64,000 nucleotides of DNA. Origin: Adiantum capillus-veneris. Lineage: Eukaryota > Streptophyta > Polypodiopsida > Polypodiales > Pteridaceae. Shown here in pieces: positions 9,962-21,246 of the stretch. The stretch is from the NCBI GenBank assembly GCA_014529385.2, contig CM043946.1, positions 40,059,558 through 40,123,557 on the forward strand, written 5' to 3'. Position numbers and translations under genes: made by a program. The stretch's first letter is position 1. Every line of letters begins with the position of its first letter. The notes below the pieces were generated by a model. It searched no databases and had not been told where the DNA came from. It was given only the letters and a program-made list of their open reading frames with translations.

Positions 9962-10642
9962 TCAAGGTATCAAGCAGAGAGTAAGCCCTCGTGCGGGTGG
10001 ATACCCGTCTCGGTTTCGGTCTGGTTCCATTGTTGCACTTTGTCGAAGCCATGCCTGCAATGATGGCTGGTTTGCTGGTTGGTCTTGGTTGTTGAATGCT
10101 TGTGGTCTGGTGGAATGTGATGTAGTGTCATACTCATCTGAAAATGGATTCGTTGACTTGCTTGGGGTGTGGGCGGCTCTCGGCATTTCCTCAGGGGCAT
10201 ATGCTGATGCTCCTGGACCTGTTGCTCTTTCTACTTCCTCTGGAAGAATACGTTGGTATTCTCGCCCATATCTATCAACAAAAACTATGCCTTTCCCCGT
10301 AGCAGTTTCATAAGAGAATAAGTAAAGAACCTTGTCTTTGCTTAGTTCGTCTACGTATGGTTCTTTACTGCGAAAGTAAGAGACAATACCCTCGCTCTCG
10401 TGTTTGTAAATTCCCACATTCTCGTTATAAGTTGGAACCCTGATTTTTTTTTTATCGTACATAAAAATAGCTCCGTGCCGATCGATGTTTGGTGGCGGCT
10501 CTTGAGTTTCTGAAACCATTTTCCCTTTAGCCGCATTGTCTCCATATCTGTTGTAATCTTCAGGGTTGCTAACTATTAAATAGTGGTTCCCCTTTTCGTC
10601 TCGAAATCTATCTCCATCATCATACACGCGGATTATCTCCAA
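9962..10642 (-). CDS. Element A unidentified domain upstream of gag
   Basis: 226 codons with no family I recognise. The first 130 residues look like a compact beta-rich domain (YDDGDRFRDEKGNHYLIV, NPEDYNRYGDN, AIFMYDKKKIRVP, NVGIYKH, VLYLFSYETATGKGIVFVD, YGREYQRILPEE). Then comes a low-complexity Pro/Ser/Gln region up to the gag core. Element B keeps the same domain at about 50,860-51,250 with clear similarity, so it is an ancestral part of this lineage. It is in frame with 10,685-10,963, from which a TGA separates it. Confidence 0.6.
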   Translation of the reverse strand: MEIIRVYDDGDRFRDEKGNHYLIVSNPEDYNRYGDNAAKGKMVSETQEPPPNIDRHGAIFMYDKKKIRVPTYNENVGIYKHESEGIVSYFRSKEPYVDELSKDKVLYLFSYETATGKGIVFVDRYGREYQRILPEEVERATGPGASAYAPEEMPRAAHTPSKSTNPFSDEYDTTSHSTRPQAFNNQDQPANQPSLQAWLRQSATMEPDRNRDGYPPARGLTLCLIP

Positions 10643-10684
10643 TCTTTGTGCTGGACTCTCTTCAATACAAATGCACTTGCAGCC

Positions 10685-10963
10685 TCAATAGTCAGAATAG
10701 ACTAGGGCTCCTCTTGAGTTTGTTCCCTCTAAGAAGATCACCGTAAGCCTGGAATCATTCAAAGGATTTTGGGAAGTGCTCCCCCCTCGCATAGGTCCAT
10801 CATAGGTGAAACCTCCTGGCTGTTGGCTACCCATCATGAAGAAAGATTTGTCTGACGAAGTGTCAGTATCACTACCTTCCTCAATAATCGGTGCTCGTGG
10901 ATCTAACCTTGCCTGAGTTACACTCTCTTCGGTGGACACTACGCTACCTTGGTCACCTGCCAC
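10685..10963 (-). CDS. Element A gag-pol N-terminal start
   Basis: The ATG at 10,963 is the first likely start after the leader. The peptide (DQGSVVSTEESVTQ, DPRAPIIEEGSDTDTSSD, then Gly-rich) aligns with element B near 50,535. It reads to a TGA at 10,685, and beyond it the same frame continues into the 9,962-10,642 piece. Acidic and probably disordered; function unknown. Confidence 0.6.
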   Translation of the reverse strand: MAGDQGSVVSTEESVTQARLDPRAPIIEEGSDTDTSSDKSFFMMGSQQPGGFTYDGPMRGGSTSQNPLNDSRLTVIFLEGTNSRGALVYSDY

Positions 10964-11426
10964 CTTCTAGTCTCTAACAATGTATCTTCCTGATCTCAAA
11001 TTCATCAAACTTATCAATGCAACTTATCACAAGTTCAACCACTAACCTGGCAATAGATCAGTTTCTGCACAACTTCTTGCTTTGTTGCTGAATATACATG
11101 TACACAAGAGTTTTAATTTCGGCAATTGAATCAAAGCATTTATTTGCTAGAGGTTATCTTAGTAATGATTGGTATAACTGGAGAGTTAATCTCAACCACT
11201 ACTGTATTCTATACATTGTTGATGTTCCGGATTAGGTTGCTAATCTGAAATAGTACTTTTCTCTGATGTTGGCCAATTTACGCGAAAAAGCTTGAACTCG
11301 GTCTTTGCTTTGTCAAATGGGCAACCAAGGTCCAAATTTACTTCTGAAAGAAGCTTCGGAACCCTTAAGCCAAATAGAACCTCACTGTCTAGGCCAGGTC
11401 AAATTTTCCTTGCAGTATGCCCCAAT

Positions 11427-11450
11427 AGACATCCTACGCGTAGGATGTCT
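11427..11450. repeat. 24-bp palindrome, copy 1
   Basis: Half-site AGACATCCTACG followed by its exact reverse complement; the centre is ACGCGT. It reads the same on both strands. Confidence 0.9.
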
Positions 11451-11703
11451 CCTGCTGCATTTTTCGTGGATTTCTGCACTGTTGTTTCCCCTTATTGTGT
11501 TGAGCTTACAACTGTTTTTACTTTTTGATTTGGACTTCTATAAGCTGGTCAATGAGTCAGAAATCTGTTCCGACTGCCTGGTGATGGTGTTGATCAGTTT
11601 AATCAACTCCAAATTGGACCCAAAATTGATTAGCAGGCTTGCCTTAGGCTATATAACACCTTACAATGCTCAAAGTCCAATTATGGCTTCATTTTCTTGC
11701 ATT

Positions 11704-11727
11704 AGACATCCTACGCGTAGGATGTCT
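11704..11727. repeat. 24-bp palindrome, copy 2
   Basis: Identical to copy 1, starting 277 bp further on; flanking sequence is unrelated. Confidence 0.9.
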
Positions 11728-11828
11728 TTTTCTTCAGAATGGCTTTAAACTCAAGACTTAAGCTCTCCTTGAGCTGATGATCACCTTGGTATACTCAGAT
11801 TTCAGTTTGGAGTCCCAAATCACTCAGA

Positions 11829-11852
11829 AGACATCCTACGCGTAGGATGTCT
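11829..11852. repeat. 24-bp palindrome, copy 3
   Basis: Identical core; here the dyad extends one base further on each side (26 bp). Confidence 0.9.
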
Positions 11853-12270
11853 TTTTGGCCTGTTTGACCCCAGATTTGTTCCACAGCTTCCCTATGATGT
11901 CAGTATCCCAGTGGTATGCTTAGATTTTGATTTGGATGTCAAAAGTCCCAAACTTCATCTGTTTTTGCTTTTTCAGTCAAAAGTGCTAAAGTCCACTTTG
12001 AACCCAATTTTCTTACCCGAATGAGGTGAAACCCCTTTCAGTCACTCAATATATCATGCAAGACACACTCATGCTGCCATCTTATAGTTTTGGTTTCAAG
12101 TTGATGTTTTGGCACTAATTGGGTAGGATGTCTAGCAATTTCAATCTATCTGGCCTTATCCTGTCAAGAGATGGCCAAATTTTCACTTTCCAGTTGAAAT
12201 TAGGGTAAACCCTACCTTCAGAACACACTGGTCAACTCAAAATCCCAAAATTCCTCCCAGATTGGCCTTT

Positions 12271-12294
12271 AGACATCCTACACGTAGGATGTCT
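12271..12294. repeat. 24-bp palindrome, copy 4 (one centre base changed)
   Basis: Same 24-mer with the central CGCG changed to CACG, a change expected from methyl-CpG decay. Half-sites TAGGATGTCT also occur at 12,124-12,133 and, in the LTR, ACGTAGGATGTCT at 13,147-13,159. Confidence 0.85.
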
Positions 12295-12815
12295 CCTGGC
12301 TAAAATTAAAGTTTTTTTCTGACAGGAATGCTCCTGATGCTCTGTAGACCTATCAGAAACACTCACAGTACTTTTGGACTTCAATTAGGCTTTCAACCAC
12401 ACTTTTGCGTCTTTTACAAACTTGTAATGATTCTACCAAGCAAGTATACATACATGAAATGCTCTAGATCTGAATCATGATGTTCTACTTACTCTACTCC
12501 TACCTACCATGAAGAAATGGTGATAATGGTGTTTTTGGTTGCTTTTTTGGCCTCTCCGGACTCTCAAGCTCTCTTCTCACCGCTTCTCCCACTCCCACTC
12601 CTACTCTAGAACTCGACTACTACCTAAAAACTTCCTAAGTCTACCTCCTCTACCTAAGTCGAAGGATCTAGGCCACACACACGCTTCCTAGACTCCCTCT
12701 AAGACCTAGAGAGTCCTCCACCCTCTGATTCTATCTAAATGTAAAGCGAGACTCTTGGCAAGCCAAAAATCCCAATCCTCAAGGATTAGTCTCGGTCACC
12801 TACCTAAGGTTTTCG

Positions 12816-12833
12816 TCCCCGGCAGCGGCGCCA
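12816..12833 (-). other. Primer binding site of element A (tRNA-Asp type)
   Basis: The minus strand reads TGGCGCCGCTGCCGGGGA, one base different from the tRNA-Asp-complementary site known from Athila-type plant elements (TGGCGCCGTTGCCGGGGA). It starts one base after the LTR end (...TCCAACA), which fixes the element's orientation. Confidence 0.85.
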
Positions 12834-12834
12834 A

Positions 12835-13728
12835 TGTTGGACGGGTACGCCACGACGGACGTCAGCACAGCGAGAACTCACCTAACAAGTGGAAGCAAGC
12901 ATAAGGTGTTGACCTAGACTCGACCGACTCCTAACTAATTCCTACAGAGGCCCTTACCAATTGTCTAAGTCACAGTCTTCAAGAGAACAAAAGAGGATGC
13001 TTCCTACAACGCTTGCTAGAGCCGAACACCTATCAAACACTTCCGAAACACCATAGAGCTTGAAGGAGACCCTAATAATACCTATAGGCCACTCTCCTTA
13101 AGGTCTATGAACCAAAATTACGACCCAAAACACCCGGTGCAGAAACACGTAGGATGTCTGGCCGAAATCTGCAGGTCTTCGTTTCCTAAATGTGAAGTGC
13201 CTAATGTGTAGCTCTACTCAATGTGAACGCGTGGATATGCTGCAATGCGAAATCAAATAACGTATGCTCACCCAAACAACCGATGAAGCTCGTAGAAGGA
13301 GCTCCCAAAGCCGGACCGTACGCGCGCAATGTTGGTATCGGCTCGTAGCTCTAGTCGGGAGCAACACGCTGCACTTCTCCGCACTCGATTCCGACCACCG
13401 TAGCACACGTAGCATCAAGACAAAGCTTACACTCTCTCTCACGTACACAGTACGCTCACTCACAAACTTCAACTTGTTTAAAATGACAAAAGGTTTTTCA
13501 TTAAGGTCAAAAAGTGATATATATACCTTACAACTTCTCAAACCCTAAAGTTCCAAAATCATCCATCTACTCCTTCTAACTATCAAAACTGGGATACAAT
13601 CTGGAAACTTCTGTAAGTCCCAATATTTACAAGGTGAAAATTCGGGTTTTCCTCAATGAATGACTAATTACAAGAAATAATAATCCACCGAGTAGTTGGA
13701 TGCCGTGGGGTGTGTCCAGCTTCTAACA
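12835..13728 (-). repeat. 5' LTR of element A
   Basis: The end next to the primer site is firm (minus strand ends TCCAACA). The outer end is set at TGTTAGAAGC (minus) because it gives TG...CA ends and a short imperfect terminal inverted repeat (TGTTAGA/TCCAACA). Length would be ~894 bp. The partner 3' LTR is outside the window, so the outer boundary is unverified. Confidence 0.6.
13518..13525 (-). promoter_or_regulatory. Likely TATA box of the element A LTR
   Basis: The minus strand reads AAGGTATATATATCAC about 205 bp into the LTR, a suitable place for the U3/R promoter. Confidence 0.5.
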
Positions 13729-13973
13729 GCCACTTGGACCACATTGGACTTTAAGTGGGAGACTATTAGGAGTCAGGCCAACTGTCCAGATGACCATCAC
13801 ATTGATAGCACTAACCTTACATATTCTTTTGATCATATTGAACAATAAGGAGTAGAGAGGCAATTCCTAATCCTCACTGAGAGCTCCATCAACATCGTTT
13901 TTGTGTTTGCTTCTTCTTCTCCCTCGCAATTTGCACGCACCACGCACTCTTCAGAGCTTAGCACCACCATCTC

Positions 13974-14085
<112 letters not shown>

Positions 14086-14213
14086 GTCAGTATGAGTGCA
14101 TCACTGCAGTTCATAGTGGTGTGGACAATAGGGAGATAGTATCGGCCGGTCATGGAGAGCAGCGAGACAGTTTAAGTGAGTTGACGAGAGGTGCAACTTA
14201 AAAGAGAACACCA

Positions 14214-14217
<4 letters not shown>

Positions 14218-14289
<72 letters not shown>
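14218..14289. repeat. (TG)n microsatellite
   Basis: About 72 bp of uninterrupted TG repeat, 130 bp from the previous tract. Confidence 0.97.
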
Positions 14290-14291
<2 letters not shown>

Positions 14292-16006
14292 TTTATTTTA
14301 AGTCAATCTTTTTTTTGCACATCTGATCCATCTACATATCTCGTAGGCTCCCCACATCTTCATCTCTAGAGTCAGAATTCATCTTCCTTCTACTTTGACC
14401 CTTTCAAAGAAGTAGATATCAACACCACCACAAATTGTGGCTCGATTGCTAAAGGGGCAATGCACACCTTCGTGCAGCAAAGGAAAGGGCGCAAGTGCTT
14501 GACAACATGCAGGGATAAGAGATTTAGCTATATAGCAAGATCTTGCAGGATTTGAAGAAAGAATTTCGCTGCAACAAAAATGTTGTTAATGACCTTAAGT
14601 TTGGGTAGGGGACCAATGCAAAAACATGATGCAATTCCTTGGGAGCACAAAAATACATGGTTACTAGTTCTTTGTCTATGGGCATTGCTCTTTTAGCTAT
14701 ATATGTGCCTTCACTGTCAGATTTTATGCAATGAAGAGGCTTGGCTTGATTAGTAGCTTGGTAGTACCACATGCTCTATATCAAAACAACAATATCATGT
14801 AGATTGCATCTCCCCTTGATTGCATTTGTATAAGCTCTTTCGTCATCTTTGTTGTCACATCTTTGCAATGAGCCTTCACATGTAGATTGCATCTCCACTT
14901 GATTGCATCTGCATCAACTCTTTGGTCATCTTTGTCACATCTTTGCAATGAGACTTTGCATGGGCTTGTATGCTAACTCTCCCCCTCAAGTGATTGACAA
15001 GAATCTCATGATGGGAGTGGCCTTTTCAAAAGTTGAAGAAGATGAGAATGTTGTCCAAGTAGGCAAATACAAGTATGGCAGGTATTGGTGAATTTGACTG
15101 CTCATTCCATGATCGTCATTATCAGCAGTAGTAGTGATCATGTCTTGATTGTCTTCATTATCTGCATCATTATCATTAGTAGCATTTGCGTTTCCTTCAT
15201 ACAAATTTGCATGAATAGAATCACCACTAAGGTCTACCATATTGAGAGTTGCTAGCGCGGGAGAACAGGTGATGTGACAGAAGAGAGATGAGTCCTTGTT
15301 CTAGTGCACAGAAGAGCGAGGAAGCCCCAACACAAGTTATATGAAATCTCGACTCGTAGATACCATGAAAAAATGAAAGATAGACCTCTTTCTCTCAACA
15401 AACTATGGTAAATTGATTATCTTGATGCCCACTTGAGTAACATGTCTTGAGTTCAATGCTAATGGGATAGACCTTTGAGGTCTTTTGGACAATGCACTAG
15501 CTGCAAGCTCATTGGCCCAAGGCTAGGGTTAGCCAATGAAAGGCCTTGGTCATATCAAGCAAGGAACACACTCTCAACTACATCATATGCATGGTACTAA
15601 TGTACCTTATCCGATCAAGACCCTATATTGGCTCAGCTCCTTGCCCTACGTTTCTAGCTCTTCATAGTCCAACGCTCCACTGCACCATCTCCTGTATCGT
15701 ATTTCACTTCGCTCACCTCCACCAACTTGAAGCCCTAGAAATGTCGCTTGCAGCACGAATATAGGCGACACTCATAGCAATAGCATCAGCACCACCATCG
15801 GCAGAGTAACGTGCTCATAGAAACAATGAGAGGACAAAGAATTATTGTTCTTCTTTTGGCCGCAAACGACCATAGAAAAGCGGGATGGACTTGACGGTCT
15901 GTAGTGTTAGTATCCTTAATGGGGATGGATTCCCCCCCCCCCCCCCCCAAGCCACGTGTTAAGAGCTCCTGCATCCAACTCGTAGCTTGGCGACACAAGA
16001 GGACTC

Positions 16007-16046
<40 letters not shown>

Positions 16047-18263
16047 TGGGGGAGGCGACACCCCCAAGACTAGTATTAATAAGGTGCCACACTACCTTTT
16101 TAGAATTTGGAAAGCAATTGGTTGCATGATTTGTTGTTTACATTTTGAAGGAGTTTCAAGCAACTTTCTCAAAGTCACGTAATGCATGAGAGGATTCTAA
16201 AAGCTACATCGAATTCTCATTGGTTAACATCGAATTCTCATTGGTTAGTATCACAAATGCTCAGCAGCCTAATACTAACAAAAAAGTGAGTGCTAACAAT
16301 ATCACTGGAATTGAATTCAGGACGTTTCCCTTGAATTTGTTAAAACAAAATGTAGGGAATGTGACTACACGTTAATAGTTTTTGCTTAAAAGCTTACTGT
16401 TACCACAAATCCAATTTGGGACTCTGCTCTAAGCGTGTTAGAGGCGGCTCCCCTACAAGCCCTGTTTCGTCCCATACCCTTGTTGAATCGCTTTTTTTTT
16501 CCTTTTTATGTGAGGAATTATATTAGAAAAAGCAAATTAGTCTTGCTTGGTTGGCCATGCCATATAAATTTGTTCATGTGGTTTAATGTTGATAATATTG
16601 CCAGGCAAAAACAATATGTTTTGCATATGGTAGATTATAGTATAGAGAAATGGAAAAATTAAATATTGGACTACTAACATGGTAGCCGAGTTATAGGCAT
16701 CTCGTCCAAGTGTGCAAAGCAAAGAATGTTGTTTTTTCAAGCTACAAGAAAACGATGCAATTAGTGTAACTTTCCATCATGCAATGAGAAAATGACACAG
16801 ATTACAAATCATACAGTGCACGTCATACAAAAGTATGGTGAAGAGTTGACAGTGTGTTTCCACTAAAATTATAAGAAACAAAAGTCGTGCCTTGCCTCGT
16901 AGTCAATTGTATGGTCAAAGAACATAGAGATTCGGATATTGATAACGAACCTTAACAAGTTGTTGATGTAGAGTTTTATGCATCAATGTTTTAATGCTCT
17001 CGTTGTTGATTTGCAAATCTTTTCATGAATGTGAATAAATTATGTTGTGGGACAAGTGGCAAGAGATTAAAGATAGTAAATAAATTTATACAAATTAGGA
17101 GTTAGGTACGGTGGCAGTTACATTCCATCCCTCTTTGTCTCTCTAAGTTGCCTTGTCTACGATGAGAGCTAGCTATCCGTAAGCTCCTCTCATAAGCATT
17201 CCATCTATCATATAATTGAACTGCCTCTGGCATGCTCTGATTTGGTGTGTTCATCATTGTTGTCACTGCTAGTATATGGATTGAATCTATCCCGGTGATC
17301 ATCATGCTGTTTGTGAGTCCTTCAGTGACCCTCCCTGTGGTTAGGATCCCTTCTATATGTGTGCTCTATCATGGTCTCTCCTATGGTTACAATGCCTTCT
17401 ATATTTGTTCTCTATCATGGCCTCTTCATCTTTCATACCCATCTCTCATGTCTTCCGTGATATCCATCATCATGTCAATCATGTCTACTACAATCTCCAT
17501 CCTTATCACTTCTGTGACCAGACACACTCAATTCGGTATGACCAGCTTTTAAATGTTTTTAATGCACCCGCCAGACAACGCAACCGATTAGAAAAGCATG
17601 GGGCATGCCAGGGTGGCACCTGGGATCATCCTCTGCGTTTTCAGCGTTTTTGGATATGCTGGATAGGGGCTTGAGGTAGCGGCGCAGCCGATTAGAAAAG
17701 CATCGAGCGACGCGCGTTGCTAGTTAGGAAAGCATCAATGACGAGCGACATTCTGAGTTTTTGAAAAGCAGCCTCTGAGGCTAGAATGCATGAGCAGCCT
17801 TTGACCTATCAAGCAAGAAAAATTTAGCATGAAAGTCGTGGTGGTGGTTGCTACGAGTACATCATGATGTTAAGCGTCACCGTCAATGATTGGACAGTGT
17901 GAGCACGAGGCCAGCCAGGGGATTAATTCTTTGACTATTTTTAGACATAATTATTCGAAAACGGATCTCAGTTGTAAAAAAGGAATAAAGATTAGAAAAT
18001 GTTGAGCAATCCGACCAAAATAGATATAAGGGTATTTTGGGAATTTCCAAAAATTAGAGGGGTATTTTGGTAATTTCCCCTAAATTTTAATTGAGCCACA
18101 TATTGGTAGTAATATGCTAGCAATTTATCCATGGAACTTAGTTCATTTTTTTCAAAATTCACCAGAATCCCCCCCCCCCCCCCCCCCTCTTTCAAAATTA
18201 AGTGAACAGACAAAGAAAGCATTGTAGTGATTTTAGGCTCAAACTTGAAGTGTTTATGGGGTA

Positions 18264-18384
18264 GGGAATGGTCCATCAGTGACCATTCCCCGTAATCACT
18301 GCGACCGCATGGCGACCGACGGGGAGCCGAGAGCCATGGCGGGAGCAGTGATTACGAGGGAATGGTCACTGACGGACCATTCCT
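18264..18384. repeat. Long nested hairpin (foldback or MITE-like)
   Basis: Arm 1 (18,264-18,302) and arm 2 (18,345-18,384) pair over ~39 bp with about two mismatches and a bulge. The loop contributes further pairing (CCGCATGGC with GCCATGGCGG). Each arm contains its own smaller dyad (GGAATGGTC ... GACCATTCC), so the segment could form a stem or a cruciform. No coding sequence. Confidence 0.75.
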
Positions 18385-19065
18385 GGCCGTCAAGTGTCGG
18401 GGGGAAGGGGGCCAACAATGAAACTGAGTGCACTGATCAGAGCATATTGAAGCGATGACAAGGACATTAACATAGGCAGTCGGGGGGGCACTTCATCATT
18501 CGATGACTTGGCTGCAGATGAACCTACACACTTGTGAACCAGAGAAAGGCTCGTCGCAAGATGGATCCTTCACAAGATAGTCTGTCACACCAGGGCGAAG
18601 ATTCTCAAGAATATCAAGCACCTTATCTAAACAGCATACAACAACTCAGTGGCCTGCAGAGCACACGGATTCCGATTGCTGAGTTGGTTGAGTTTCATTG
18701 CAGGACACTTGAGAAATTATATGCTTTGATATTCCGATCACTCATGTGTCAAAAGCAGCTGACATTTTTTGTGTTGATTGGGGAGGCCTTGATTGGTCAA
18801 TATCATGCAGATTATTACGCATGCTGATTTGGCAAACATCTAATGATTGCACAATACATTACGACTGATAAAGTCAGTTAGATAGACGACAAGGATCAGC
18901 AGCCCCCTGACCCCCGACCTTGACGAATATTTATACTAAAAAAACATAAAATTACCGCACTATTGTAAAATTATCCCATCCTCCTCGTGAAATCCTACAG
19001 TAGGCTACTTGACTTGAACCCTTGACTGGCGACAGTTTATGCCATTCCCATGACCTTCTACCTCC

Positions 19066-19096
<31 letters not shown>

Positions 19097-19922
19097 AAAA
19101 AGACCTCGCAAACATCTCTTAAAATCAATTTTTTTGCAACTCTTCATCGGAATATTGGTTCTCCTCAATAGAAGATGATAGAACTAGGATTTAAAGGGCT
19201 CTTCAAATGAAATCGTTCATCATTTTTGAACATAGGTAGCTCTATTTGTGAGCTCATTGGTGAATATGGAGGAGTCAAGAACAATTAGTGTCATAGCTGT
19301 GCAAAACCAAGCAGGTGGAACAAGATTTCCTAATGTATAGTAGCCAAGACCCATAGACACTAAAGATTTCCAATAATCTAATTAAAGAATTAGTTCCCTA
19401 TTCTTTGGAAATTTAGTAACAATTCATTGATATTTGTTATCTCTTTGGAGGCAAAGTGAGCACATCTATCGCAGTTTCTAGTAGCTCGATCTTAAGAGTC
19501 TTTTTTGCAAATCCATCTCACTACATCCTACACCCATTTAACTTTTACGAGTATGTAGCATTGACCTTGCAGTATACCACATCAAACAGCTTTTCTGATA
19601 CTAACAAAAGATGCCATATTCAATTGCTTCTTTCAATGCTCTTGAGACTTGCAAGGTATGGAGCAATTATGTCTGAAGATAATGAAGCAATTCATCTCCA
19701 AAGCCTACAATATATTATATAATCAACTCAAATTCTAGATTTAGCATCTTGTATTGATAGACAATGAGTCTTCTTATGAAAAGCTACAAATTTTTCTCTT
19801 TGGAGAAATTTGATTTCACAAGAGGTATTTTGATAATTTTCAAGAAGCAACAAGTTGAGGTCTTACTAAGGCTCACTAAAGAAAATAAGGGCACTAGCTT
19901 GGAATATTTGGCAAATTTAATA

Positions 19923-19926
<4 letters not shown>

Positions 19927-20008
<82 letters not shown>
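19927..20008. repeat. (CT)n-(CA)n compound microsatellite
   Basis: About 46 bp CT then 36 bp CA repeat. Confidence 0.97.
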
Positions 20009-20010
<2 letters not shown>

Positions 20011-20040
20011 TCGGGTCCAGACTCCAAGCCTAGGCCCGCA

Positions 20041-20168
<128 letters not shown>

Positions 20169-21246
20169 GACATTGTCGGCATCCTGGCCTTTCGTACGAA
20201 GCAGCAATTGCAACATCGATATGTGACTAAGCCCGTGCGGCAGTACAACAAATTACACCATTGCATTCCGCACACCTTTTGGCAAACAGTCCAGCCACAT
20301 TGGCAAGCATGCTAAGGTGGCAACGGGCGCCCTCCTGCCACGCTAGAGGAGCGCTCAAAATTTATCTCCAGCTAGCTTTGATGGGGTTTGCGTGAGTGGA
20401 CTGGGTGAGAGTTTGAAGAACTCCACAATCAAAGTGGAACTTCTAGGAAGACATGGAGACTGCTCTTGCTCTTCACCTTCTCTCTCTCTCTCTCTCGTTC
20501 TTTGCATGGCCAGCACAAAGGAAATCAAGCATTGCCTGGTTGCCAATACAAAGGTCACCAGCATATAGTGTCTCAACTCCACACTTCCCAAACCAATATT
20601 TGCCTCAAGGCTAGGTGTCATGAGTCCTTGGAAGGTGGTTATTTGATGAGGAGAAAGCCTTTTTCTGCACCACACATAAATTCCTCTCATTTGAAAGCTG
20701 GTATGATCTCCTACTTCTTATACGCTCCAAGATAAGCCCCCAAAAGTCTCAGCAAGACACTTCCAAAATCTTGCAAATAACGATTTTTCCTCTCTGTGGT
20801 GAGTTGAGGCTACTTCTGACTCTTCTAGGCTAGGTATCTAAGCAAGTTGCAGCTTCATTTGGAAGAAACAATTTAGACCAACCAAGCAAAAATCTACGTG
20901 TTTTCGAGACGGAGCTCAATCAGATGGAGGTGGGTAAATACATAAAGTCCCAAAAAATAGGTCCATTTAAGAGAGTTTTAGAAACCTAAAATTCTAGATA
21001 CATTTTTAACATTGTCCATTTGGGCACTCTCAAATAGTTGAACATAAGCATTGGCCACTTTATTAATGTGTTCTTGGTAAGTATTTAGCTCGATGTCTAG
21101 TAGGACCTTTGGAGACATCAACCAACTCACTTTCTCATTCCTACACTCGTGTAAGAAATTCTTCACAACGGTCCACCATTTCATCTACACATCGCTTTTC
21201 TTCAGCTGCCACATATCACTTTGAGTGTTGCAGTTGGACCAGAGAG

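Larger units (their letters stand above)
10964..12815 (-). other. Untranslated leader of element A between primer site and gag
   Basis: About 1.85 kb without a coding signal on the minus strand. It contains four copies of a 24-bp perfect or near-perfect palindrome and extra half-sites. Downstream of the primer site it is pyrimidine-rich on the plus strand. Long leaders are common in Tat/Athila-like elements. Confidence 0.6.
1..13728 (-). mobile_element. Ty3/gypsy LTR retrotransposon A (5' LTR to beyond the window edge)
   Basis: Order in the minus direction is LTR, tRNA-Asp primer site, leader, gag, zinc knuckles, protease, RT, RNase H, two H2C2 modules, integrase core, integrase C-terminus and a second protease-like domain that runs off the window at position 1. 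RT carries the FLDGFSGYNQ and YMDD motifs, and the tRNA-Asp primer site plus absence of a chromodomain suggest the Tat/Athila side of plant Ty3/gypsy (inference). The coding frame is broken by in-frame stops at 10,685, 8,585, 6,002 and 4,445, by small frameshifts near 8,990 and 1,050, and by a 1.9-kb insertion at 1,707-3,631. The 3' LTR lies outside the window. Confidence 0.9.

Noticed and set aside
11427-12294. CRISPR-like array of palindromic repeats
   Set aside because: Spacing is irregular (277, 125, 442 bp), the context is a plant LTR retrotransposon leader, and no Cas genes exist.
14524-15240. Copia-type polyprotein remnant
   Set aside because: The minus-strand frames lack the integrase or RT motifs needed to support it.
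18534-18827. 97-codon open frame (MNQRKARRKMDPSQ...)
   Set aside because: No domain, no similarity I recognise, no splice or neighbour support.
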